A stretch of 64,000 nucleotides of DNA from Aphrocallistes beatrix. Lineage: Eukaryota > Porifera > Hexactinellida > Sceptrulophora > Aphrocallistidae. Position 1 is the first letter of the stretch, and the number at the start of each line of letters is the position of its first letter. Location: assembly GCA_963281255.1 (NCBI GenBank), contig OY725500.1, positions 124,001 to 188,000 of the forward strand, written 5' to 3'. Positions 33,893 to 43,700 of this stretch are shown here, one piece after another. Both the position numbers and the translations under genes were made by a program. The notes beneath the pieces are model-generated. The model had not been told where the DNA came from, made no database searches, and was given only the letters and a program-made list of their open reading frames with translations.

Positions 33893-35137
33893 TTATAGAG
33901 AAGAAAATATTTGAAGTCCGTAGTTATTATTCCAGGACACAGTAACTAAGTTTAGATTTGAAGTCAGAGCTAATCCATGAGGACAATAAAACATTCCTAC
34001 TTGGTGACCACGTTCCCCTATCGTGTGGAGGAGATCTCCTTCATTTGAGAATATTCTGATCTGGTCAGCATAGAAATCGCTGATAATTAAATTCTTTTTG
34101 GTGTCGAGACAGAAGATGTAGGATTGAGCTATCTGCATTACTCTACCACATGTGATTAGAGAGCGTGTCTTGTGTCCGGTATGAGTAAACACATGCACAC
34201 AAGGAGAATCAACATCACTAAGTACGTACATTTCTTCTGTCGTTAATTTTACGTCACAAGGTCTGTGCATGGATGGATGTGTTACCTCTCTAATCGGGTG
34301 CAGGGAGCTATCTAGGATTTGGATTCTGTTGTTGTTTGTATCAGCTATGTACACATCTCCATTGGTAGAGATGGAGAGTTGGCGGGGTTCATTAAACTGT
34401 CCGATACCAGATCCTCTGCTCCCTAGCCTAGCCACCAGACGGAAGTCAGTCTCTATCTTCAAGTGGAACACAGCGTGTACCTTCCAGTCCGTTACATACA
34501 GGTTGTTTCCATGTATGGCGATACCACATAATGATTCCATGTGCTCGTGAGTGTAGCTGTTTAGGAACTCGCCCGACTCTGAAAATATAGACACTCTCGC
34601 GAAATTAGGATATTTACTTCCCTCAGCGACATATATGTGGTTGGTGGCTGGGTCTATAGCGACACCACGAGGAAACCAGAGTTCACCAGGAGCTTGACCT
34701 TCCTTCGCAACTGCTACTGTGGGTCTCATATCGTGGTAGCGGGGGACAACTGGTACCTCTTCCTCGTAGATCTCTCCCACACCTTCAATCAGCTGCTCCA
34801 GCTGTTCACACTCGCCACGAAACACCAGATACGTGTCGGGGACAGGAGCACGTAACACTTCCAGTTTCTGCTCTATCTCTGCTAGGAGGCGCTCCTGTGT
34901 CTCTTGAAGGAAGTTCTCTCTGAGGTGTCGCTCTATGTCAGCTCTCGCGGACAGAAGCTGCTGCTCGCTGCGTTCGCGCTCTGTCACTCTAGCTGCCATT
35001 TCCTGTCTCTTCTCGTGCGCGGTATTCAGGAGTGTCGCTCTTCTGTGCTGTGCACACGCGACCACGCGGTCGAAGAAGTGGTTGATGTGGACCTCCACTG
35101 GGTCCACGGGCTGTGGGGCGGGAAACGCTACGGCCAT
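33893..35137 (-). CDS. NHL gene D, coiled-coil/NHL protein, 414 aa
   Basis: Single exon, ATG at 35137 (MAVAFPAPQPVDP). Residues 1-145 form an amphipathic coiled coil with blocks HFFDRVVACAQHRR and LAEIEQKLEVL. Residues about 150-414 are a six-bladed NHL propeller with blades marked by HIYVAEG, NLYVTDWKV, VYIADTNNNRIQILD, MYVLSDVDSP, LIISDFYADQIRIF and YGLQIF. The subfamily includes E (37279-38526) and F (53500-54744), whose coiled coils differ from D at only a few residues, while the propellers differ at about 40 positions clustered in the same blade turns. A TATA box at 35202-35209 is shared by all three. There are no RING, B-box or signal sequences. Role unknown; a recognition protein is a reasonable inference. 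Confidence 0.88.
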   Translation of the reverse strand: MAVAFPAPQPVDPVEVHINHFFDRVVACAQHRRATLLNTAHEKRQEMAARVTERERSEQQLLSARADIERHLRENFLQETQERLLAEIEQKLEVLRAPVPDTYLVFRGECEQLEQLIEGVGEIYEEEVPVVPRYHDMRPTVAVAKEGQAPGELWFPRGVAIDPATNHIYVAEGSKYPNFARVSIFSESGEFLNSYTHEHMESLCGIAIHGNNLYVTDWKVHAVFHLKIETDFRLVARLGSRGSGIGQFNEPRQLSISTNGDVYIADTNNNRIQILDSSLHPIREVTHPSMHRPCDVKLTTEEMYVLSDVDSPCVHVFTHTGHKTRSLITCGRVMQIAQSYIFCLDTKKNLIISDFYADQIRIFSNEGDLLHTIGERGHQVGMFYCPHGLALTSNLNLVTVSWNNNYGLQIFSSL

Positions 35138-35201
35138 TCTACTCAACTCGTAATATTGCTAATAGGATAGTATTGTGAATGAACAGGAGTCTCGTAAGGC
35201 T

Positions 35202-35209
35202 ATTTTATA
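35202..35209 (-). promoter_or_regulatory. TATA box of gene D
   Basis: TATAAAAT on the reverse strand, about 65-72 bases before the ATG and conserved at the same place in genes E and F. Confidence 0.65.
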
Positions 35210-35568
35210 TTGGAACAGTGCACCAGTGCAGAGATCAGGTTACGAATGTTAAATTAACAATCCTATTCCATTGCAATATTATAATTGTGTCTCTGTATAG
35301 CGACACAATTTGTGTCACTATACAGTATTATAGTGTACGAGTAAGTATATACTATATTAATCGAGTTTTAATACTAAGGATTTCTAGTATTGTACTAAAT
35401 ACATTACATATACGTTTATCCCTTTCCTGAACGCAACACTACTGGTTAATCCCTGATTATACAGTGTAAGCACCTCACATATACCAGCTGAGGTATCCCT
35501 TCTAACTATAGTAATTACTGTTAGCAAAATACCATCTAATACATAGCAACATAAGAGGGGTGTTGGAA

Positions 35569-35793
35569 TGCATACCGTCATAGTTGGGCCTCCTTCTGGG
35601 GGGTCCTCTAGGGGGGGTAGGACATGTACTCCCTCCTGGGAGGAGGCGGTCCCCTCATCGGCGGATCGTAATCATTCGGGGGCCTACATAACAACAGCAT
35701 AAAACGGTCGCTATGGAGATGGAAAGGGTAGAATGGCACTCACCTTGTCTGGGGATTCCTCTTCCTCCACGCGGTCTGTTGTAACTATTCATC
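35569..35793 (-). pseudogene. Possible RGG/proline-rich gene start, two exons, frame broken
   Basis: On the reverse strand an ATG at 35793 opens MNSYNRPRGGRGIPRQ and ends at a good GTGAGT donor (35739/35738). After an acceptor near 35688 the best frame reads NDYDPPMRGPPPPRREY, then after a run of seven C's a different frame reads PRGPPRRRPNYDG before a GTATGC donor. The two exons do not join in phase, and the C-run needs one base fewer. It could be a decayed RNA-binding RGG protein, a sequence error in the homopolymer, or a chance match. No family is assigned. Confidence 0.3.
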
Positions 35794-37278
35794 TTGTTGC
35801 TCAGTTCAGTTCTCACAGCTAATCACAGCTAACAGCATCAGACCTCTGCCTAGCCCGCTATACAGCTCTATAATTAGCACAGTTAGTTTCAGTTCCAGTT
35901 AGTACAGGTAGTTAGTGCAGTATGGAATTTGAATGGAAGTGCTGTGAGGTTGGGATGAGGGAGATTTACTTACTGGGGAGTGGAATACGAATAAGGTCGT
36001 ATTAGAAGTACGAGCTTACAAATTGCAGTAGAAACTAGTCATACGTCACTCCACATAACAATCCCGCATCGGATTTCCATTAATAATTATATTCACATAA
36101 CATAACAGCTATTCTGCTCATATCTATGGCATGGATCTCCACCATATATTAGCTAGACTCAGTAACCAGCACGTATTACAAGGTCTCCTACAAGTTACAC
36201 TGTATATTGGATAGTACTGCGTGAGTACACAGATATTATTGAAGTCAAGGATTGGATATATTATACAGTCCTTCAGAGATGACTCCTAATCTCAACCCCT
36301 TATATTTCCATACGCCTAAATCGATAAATAACATTATAATAGAGGGTAAATTTGGTATTATTATGGATTTTCTAGCACCTAAACAATTCGAGGCTTCAAC
36401 TCTTACGCCTAGATAATTCATTGAGGAAAAGTCAGTGTCTTAGCTAGGGATTCGTTGAGTGAAGCTAGATCTTGCCTAGGTACGTATTATACCAACAAAC
36501 ATCTCGAGATAAATAAACATGTTAAATACAGGACATGATAAGATCAAGCCTGGTTGTGTAGAGTGATGATTCGATGCCACATAATATTAAGTGGAAACGA
36601 TGGAGAGACAAACTCTCTAACGCGAGTAAGTTTAATAGATTTGTATTCATTTGATCAGTATCGAACTTATTGAAAAAAAAATTACGAGGAAATATGGAAA
36701 ATGCGTGATTAGTAAGCATATATGTATGGGAAGTGTTAGAATTGGAAATCTAAATCCAAATAAGACATTGATATGACTCAGTTTTCAGTTCAAAATCGAA
36801 ACAAACTAAACTCTACAAGAATTCATTCCTAAAAGCAGGCACAGGTGTAGGGAAATATTCGGACAATGTCTGAGAATTGAGTTGATTGTATCTTCAGAGA
36901 ACTTTCTCATGTCTATCCTAATCCTCTGACAGAACTCTTCATAGGTGCAAATGACCACTTCTTCCACGATCAGCTGATACAGTGACACATGTTCCTCTTC
37001 TGATGACGTCAGAGACTACTCGTGAGTATCCTCAGGTCTGTAGACACGGTAACAGAGTAGGAGACTATTGGTTCGTGAGTGCTGTAGGATTAGGAATAGA
37101 GAAGTCGATACTATCAGTGCTACACTCTGTCATTCCTAGTGATGGAAGTGGGATGTAGTTATGCAACCTTAGTTCCATAAGGAAGTGGATGGTAATTAGG
37201 TTTAAATACAAATAGATGGAGGTCAGAGTTTAATTAGGAACTAAATAGAAACAAACAAATAATGACACAAAACAACAC

Positions 37279-38526
37279 TTATAGAGAAGAAAATATTTGA
37301 AGTCTGTAGTTAGTATTCCGGGACACAGTAACTAAGTTTAGATTTGAAGTCAGAGCTAATCCAGTAGGACGATAAAACATTCCTACTTGGTGTCCACGTT
37401 CCCCTATCGTGTGGAGGAGATCTCCTTCATTTGAGAATATTCTGATCTGGTTAGCATCCCAATCGCTGATAATTAAATTCTTTTTGGTGTCGAGACAGAA
37501 GAAGTAGGGTATAGTTACTTGCATTCCATTACCAAGTGTGATTATAGAGCGTGTCTTGTGTCCGGTATGATTGAATACATGCACACAAGGAGAATTTTCT
37601 GAACTAAGTACGTACATTTCTTCTGTCGTTAATTTCACGTCATAAGGCCAGTGCATGGATGGATGTGTTACCTCTCTAATCGGGTGTAGGGAGCTATCTA
37701 GGATTTGGATTCTGTTGTTGTTTGCATCAGCTATGTACACATCTCCATTGGTAGAGATGGAGAGTTGGCGGGGTTCATTAAACTGTCCGATACCAGACCC
37801 TCTTCTCCCTAGCCTAGCCACCAGACGGAAGTCAGTCTCTATCTTCAAGTGGAACACAGCGTGTACCTCCCTATCCCTTACATACAGGTTGTTTCCGTTT
37901 ATGGCGATACCCCATAATGCTCTCATGTGCTCGTGAGTGTAACTGTTTAGGAACTCGCCCGACTCTGAAAATATAGACACTCTCGTGAAATAAGTAGGAT
38001 GTCTAACACCCTCAGCGACATATATGTGGTTAGTGGCTGGGTCTATAGCGACACCATTAGGAAACCAGAGTTCACCAGGAGCTTTACCATTCTTCGCAAC
38101 TGCTACTGTGGGTCTCATATCGTGGTAGCGGGGGACAACTGGTACCTCTTCCTCGTAGATCTCTCCCACACCTTCAATCAGCTGCTCCAGCTGTTCACAC
38201 TCGCCGAGAAACACCAGATACGTGTCGGGGACAGGAGCACGTAACACTTCCAGTTTCTGCTCTATCTCTGCTAGGAGGCGCTCCTGTGTCTCCCGAAGGA
38301 AGTTTTCTCTGAGGTGTCGCTCTATGTCAGCTCTCGCGGACAGAAGCTGCTGCTCGCTGCGTTCGCGCTCTGTCACTCTAGCTGCCATTTCCTGTCTCTT
38401 CTCGTGCGCGGCATTCAGGAGTGTCGCTCTTCTGTGCTGTGCACACGCGACCACGCGGTCGAAGAAGTGGTTGATGTGGACCTCCACTGGGTCCACGGGC
38501 TGTGGGGCGGGAAACGCTACGGCCAT
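37279..38526 (-). CDS. NHL gene E, coiled-coil/NHL protein, 415 aa
   Basis: Single exon, ATG at 38526. Same layout as D: N-terminal coiled coil (1-145) and NHL propeller (150-415). The coiled coil differs from D at only about three residues (for example NAAHEK against NTAHEK). The propeller differs at roughly 40, including one inserted residue (HPTYFTRV against YPNFARV). Changed residues sit around x-P-x-G turns (WFPNG, HWPYD, FYRPTG) and just after VxD motifs (RDREV, SDWDAN, VSRNTN). The gene is intact. Its stop-proximal flank and promoter are nearly the same as in D and F. It lies in tandem with D, 2.1 kb upstream of it on the reverse strand. Confidence 0.88.
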   Translation of the reverse strand: MAVAFPAPQPVDPVEVHINHFFDRVVACAQHRRATLLNAAHEKRQEMAARVTERERSEQQLLSARADIERHLRENFLRETQERLLAEIEQKLEVLRAPVPDTYLVFLGECEQLEQLIEGVGEIYEEEVPVVPRYHDMRPTVAVAKNGKAPGELWFPNGVAIDPATNHIYVAEGVRHPTYFTRVSIFSESGEFLNSYTHEHMRALWGIAINGNNLYVRDREVHAVFHLKIETDFRLVARLGRRGSGIGQFNEPRQLSISTNGDVYIADANNNRIQILDSSLHPIREVTHPSMHWPYDVKLTTEEMYVLSSENSPCVHVFNHTGHKTRSIITLGNGMQVTIPYFFCLDTKKNLIISDWDANQIRIFSNEGDLLHTIGERGHQVGMFYRPTGLALTSNLNLVTVSRNTNYRLQIFSSL

Positions 38527-38590
38527 TCTACTCAACTCGTAATATTGCTAATAGGATAGTATTGTGAATGAACTGGAGTCTCGTAAGGCT

Positions 38591-38598
38591 ATTTTATA
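38591..38598 (-). promoter_or_regulatory. TATA box of gene E
   Basis: TATAAAAT on the reverse strand, same position as in D and F relative to the ATG. Confidence 0.65.
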
Positions 38599-39137
38599 TT
38601 GGAACAGTGCACCAGTGCAGAGATCAGGTTACGAATGTTAAATAACAATCCTATTCCATTGCAATATTATAATTGTGTCTCTGTATAGCGACACAATTTG
38701 TGTCGCTATACAGTATTATAGTGTATCAGTATAGTGAATCCATCATAATATCGCTATTAGGACATTGTGGAAGAGAGAAAACAAGATTTTGCCTGCCATC
38801 AACCATTACAGTCATCCTAAGATTTATTTAAGGCATTTAATAAGTAAACTAGAATAAAATTAAGTAAAATATTTTGTCGAACCAAGAAAATTAAGTTTTC
38901 TTAATATTTTGCTATTATAATGGATTATATGTATCTGTCGTAATGGAAGCATGTTTTAGGGAGAGACAGTGGATTCGAGTTTATAAGAGCTAGTGAACTA
39001 TCAGAATTGCTCTAGGAAAGTTTGAAACTAAAGAGATAAGATACACAATACCAATAAAAACTAACACACATCAGTTTATCCTTTGAAAATAAGAATTATT
39101 GGAAGGATTGTTTGTCAGAATTATCATAATTGTCCAT

Positions 39138-39590
39138 AGTAGCCAACTGTCCCGTTTTTTGGCGGGAGATACCCCTTTTTCGGACATATGTTGAAAATGG
39201 GATACAGACAATTCGTGACATTACAATTCGTGACATTACAATTCGTGACATACAATTCGTGACATTACAATTCGTGACATTGCTATTTGTGACTATTCAA
39301 CATAGAATTGATGAATTCAATGTTAGAATGTGAGAATGAATTTCTCTCTCGGGAAGTAATTCTTTTAGTTGTAATTGTCTTTCATCTTTAATTAATCAAA
39401 AAAAGTTGAATGAAACTCTTTAATCTCAACTAATGATTGTTTACACGACTACAAGAATGTCACGAATTGTAATGTCACGAATTGTATGTCACGAATTGTA
39501 ATGTCACGAATTATCTGTATCCCGTTGAAAATAGTGTCTCGCTAAAATAATGCTCATATCCCGCTTGTTTCCTAGCAGAGGTTGGCATGT
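39138..39590. mobile_element. M7-type element interrupted by a hAT-like insertion
   Basis: Outer arms GCCAACTGTCCCGTTTTTTG and CATATCCCGCTTG with GGTTGGCATGTA match the uninterrupted element at 57876-58100. The inner 39199-39524 element separates them. Confidence 0.65.
39199..39524. mobile_element. Non-autonomous hAT-like element with tandem-repeat termini
   Basis: Flanked by an exact 8-bp duplication TTGAAAAT (39191-39198 and 39525-39532), the length typical of hAT insertions. Both ends start GGGATACAG and carry four or five tandem copies of ACAATTCGTGACATT in opposite orientation. The interior is A/T rich without coding potential. The remaining stretch 38830-40712 before CNOT4 shows no gene. 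Confidence 0.75.
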
Positions 39591-40712
39591 AGGATGGATA
39601 CCAAGATAAACCTAAGTCCTTTAAGATTTGTTAGGGTTGTAGACCCTGAAGCATCCATGGTTCCACCACATATGCCCTGTGGACATAAACTCTTCACAGA
39701 CTTCTCAACTCTAAAGATCTCGTAGTGTGTCCCAATAGTTTCGCTGTTATATGAGACCATTACTCTATTATCTCAGATTCAGAACACTGTTCATAATACT
39801 ATTCACCACATCTCACGATTCACTACATGCTATCACAAGATTTGGCTAGACTACAGGTGTCAGCAGTGTAACGCTAGCAAGTGAAGTGCTTGTGTATCAG
39901 TGACATACACGGCTGTGAATGAGTATGCATAGTTTCGTTGTCTAACCATCTCTAACGTCATGCATACATCCTAATTTGAGCTATATGATAACTATTCACG
40001 AATGTTCATTCCATCCATGGTCTATTCTAAAATCTATGCGTTCTATTTACACTTGTGACTCTCCTGATCCCACTCAGACTTGCGTAGCTGTTCCCTACAT
40101 TCCTGATTATCTAATACTCGTACTGAGTTCGTGTTACCGACAATAACTATAAATGTTTTCGGGCTACGTATGCTAGATATCAGGTATGTTATTCAGCCTT
40201 CCAGAGATACACTCCTAGTCTCAAACCCTTCAATTCCATACGCCTAAATCGCTAAATAAAATTGTAATATAGAATATATTAGGTATTAATTTAAACTTTC
40301 CTCTTAAACACTTTCGGGCTTAAATTCATACGCCTAAAGGAGCGTATCTCATAGATAATATCTTGGTAGATATATATATACGAGCAACACATTCTAAAAA
40401 TATTCCAGAGGTGTTCAATGTATACAGTTTTCAATAAATTGAATATTTTTTTATTTTTTAAAGGTTCGAATCAGAGGAGGGTATTGCACAAATTTATTTA
40501 GTTACAGATCTGTTTCCCTTTCCAATCCTTTAGAAAATATTTTCATTCTATTTGCAATTAGACAAATAAATATAATTTGAACTTCTTACTGCTAATCCTA
40601 CTTCTTGGCTTTTCATTTATCTTTTTGTTGTCTTGCTAGGTTTTGTTGTTATTTACTGTTAGTTTATATTTATAATTAGAACAGAGATCTATTTATAACA
40701 CTTACAAACTAA

Positions 40713-43700
40713 ATGTCGAAATCCGATCTAATCGAGACAGATTGTCACGAAGTGAGTTACAAATATTTTATTTTTTTTCATATTTATAAATTTATTTGTG
40801 ACTATTGAGTTCTTTCAGATGTTTGTTTATATCTATAAAGGATTTAAGAGTGTAGATTCCGAGATATTTCTGAAAATTTATACGTATGATCGATACAGTA
40901 GAACTCGGATAGACGTACCCTTTCAGGAAGGAATTATTGATACGTACTAACCGAGTTTGTACTACATAGAAATCTATATTGGGAAACGGAACTTTCTTCA
41001 CTCAACGTTTAGAAATTATTATTATTATAAACGTATGTAATTGATTATTGTTAACAAATATAATTTCGCCTCATTAGCGACTAAAATAAACGGTACTAAT
41101 GTGTAAGCAACGGAAGTTGAGGCTTTTTGAGTGGAGAATGTTTGAAAGTATGGTTGAGGGCTTTTGATTGAGAAATAAGTAAATGCGAAAGGGGTATTGT
41201 GATGAAAATTCCAGGGGCAAAAGTTCCGCTACCCGTTGTCCGGTAACTAATGTTCAGAGGACGAAATGATACATCTATATTATAGATGGATTATGGTTCA
41301 GTGAAATGAGTACGTACTAAACCGAAGAATGTATTATCTGAGTCCTAACCGAGTTCTACTGTATATATATATGTATAATATTTGTGTTTTTACACCTTCC
41401 AGACAGGTTTATACCAATGATAGTGAGATAACACTATTCGAAGGGGAATAACGATAATAAAATTCTAATGTTAGGATAGGATGTACCTAATTCACGGAAC
41501 GGAACGGATCCATTCCGGGAAATCTTAATTTACGGAACATTCCGGGAAATAAGCATTTATTATATTCGAATGGGCATGCCTAATTTTTTCGGGACGGGAT
41601 CCTGTCCTGTCCGGGAAAGTTTCTTGTTTACCTCACCTATTTACTTATTTCTTGTTTACTTATTTACTTGTTTACTTATTTCCTTGTTTACTTATTTACT
41701 TGTTTACTTATTTAAATATTTACTTATTTCTTGTTTACTTATTTACTTGTTTACTTATTTACTTGTTTACTTATTTAAATGTTTACTTATTTCTTGTTTA
41801 CTTATTTACTTGTTTACTTATTTCTTGTTTACTTATTTACTTGTTTACTTGTTTACTTATTTACTTGTTTACTTGTTTACTCAGTGTCCGCTATGCATGG
41901 AGCCGTTCGAGCTAGACGACGTGAACTTCTACCCGTGTGGCTGTGGCTATCAGATCTGTCGGTTCTGCTGGCACAGAATCAAGACAGATGAGAGCGGACT
42001 CTGTCCCGCCTGTAGACAAGTGAGTTACACTCCGACACAATTCATGCCACTTCACACCTAACCAGGAGGAACGGAAATTTGATCAGGAAATACCTATGTA
42101 GGGTTTTGATTAAAAAAAGTGTGGAATTTTAATACATACAACTCCACTTTCTGACCAAAATTCTACATAATGATCAAGTGTTCAGTTTCTCGTAGGACTA
42201 ACTAAACGGAAAAAATTCCTACGTAATCCACATAGTCTAAAAATGGCTCAGTTGTCTCAAAGCCTTGTCAACTGATTTCAGGAACCGTAAAATGGGGCGA
42301 CTTTGGCCCTAAGAGGTGACTTTGTCCTACAATAGCAATTTTAATAAAATATACTCAAACTTATGAATCAATGTAATCACATTGATAATATGTTGAACGA
42401 AACTCTCAATATATCCAAACGTATTTAAAACGCAATATTTCTAAGTTTGAGTATGCTTTATTTAAATTGCTATCGTGGGACAAAGTCACCTCTAGGGGCA
42501 AAGTCGCCCCAGTTTACGGTAATTGACCAATCAGGAAACCCGCTATCCTGATTGATCAATCCACTCCTGCTTATGATAATACACATCTCTGTCCATTATT
42601 TCTATCATGATGCTTTAATCTAGGAGAGAGTATTGATTCAGATTTTGATTCATTCATTGGTGTGGGAGTGGTATGCCAGTCATGCCATTCTGACCACTTT
42701 TGTTAAGGCGTATTGGTAAATAGCTCAGTGGATCTCTCTACAGCTGTTACCTTGTATTTAATAAACATGAAAAGGGAAATACTTTATATTTTAAAAATTG
42801 TGACTTAAATATTCCAGTTTATATACAATTAATTTTTATTCCCAGTTCTCCACTCTCGTGTTTTATCTATTGTTTGTATTTACTTTATAGCCATACACAG
42901 AGAATCCAGCAGAATACACACCTCTCACACAAGAACAGTGAGTTGTTTACACTTGTTTACATTTGTTTATTCCTCATTTTTATATTCTAAATACCTTTCT
43001 AGAATCACAAAATTAAAACAGAAAAAGAAAACAAAAAATCACGAAAAGAAACAGAAACAAATAGAAAATAGAAAGAATTTATCAGAAGTCAGGTGTGTAT
43101 CTATTTATAGTTGTTTACAAGTGTGTATTATGTTGTTTACAAGTGTGTATTCTGTTGTTTACAAGTGTATTTCTGTTGTTTACTTGTTTACTTCTGTTGT
43201 TTTTGTTGTTTAGAGTTGTACAGAAGAATTTAGTATTTGTAGTCGGATTATCTAAAAGATTAGCAGATATAGAAGTGAGTTATTTGTTAAGACTACAAAT
43301 AAGATTACAGACCTAAATCATGGATCATAATCTATTGGAGAGAAAATTCTAAAATTAGGAATAGTGTGAAAATATATTTACAGTAAAACCTTTTTAATAC
43401 GAACACCGAACGAAATTTGTTCGCATTATCTGGAATTCCTCTGGAATTATTTACATTTCTTTTTCTGATGAAATATATGTTCGTATTGACTAGATTATAC
43501 TGTACAGTATAACCCATAGTGTTCTAATGATATTTTAAACCATTCCCTTTAAAGTGTTGAAATGGTTGACACATAATAACTGCCACTTATGTGATAGCCA
43601 ATAGGCTTCAGTCAAATATGTGTCAGATTACCCAATTTGTGGATTATATATAATACTATAACACATGTAGTAATATAGAATAGAGAAATTAGTGCACGAA

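Larger units (their letters stand above)
36955..38825. repeat. NHL duplication unit E (direct repeat of D, inverted repeat of F)
   Basis: The unit includes the 3' flank, gene E, the promoter and about 290 bp of upstream sequence. It aligns to 33560-35340 (copy D) and, inverted, to about 52690-55060 (copy F). The F alignment is interrupted only by a 554-bp insertion at 52778-53331. Sequence at 36200-36950 and 35800-36200 holds no recognisable gene. Confidence 0.8.

Noticed and set aside
34904..35170. Antisense frames over the coiled coils of D, E and F (also 38222-38542 and 53484-53804)
   Set aside because: They are shadows of the strongly biased coding strand and are preserved only because the sense sequence is nearly identical.
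36806..36988. 60-codon frame VSLYQLIVEEVV... beside unit E
   Set aside because: No ATG start, not recognised, and only its first few codons are shared with D and F flanks. Could be an unassigned exon but not supportable.
33893..38526. Diversity-generating retroelement style adenine mutagenesis behind NHL variation
   Set aside because: I compared codons of D, E and F. Changes involve all bases, not mainly A, and no reverse transcriptase or template repeat is visible.
39572..39760. 62-codon minus-strand frame
   Set aside because: Overlaps the end of a MITE, with no splice partners or recognisable family.
40461..40480. tRNA B-box-like GGTTCGAATC
   Set aside because: No A box, acceptor stem or T-arm partner could be placed upstream.
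41570..42061. Membrane-protein-like frame running into the RING exon
   Set aside because: Its N-terminal part is the TTTACTTR array. The RING exon is reached by splicing from exon 1 at 40713-40751, which supplies the expected CNOT4 start.
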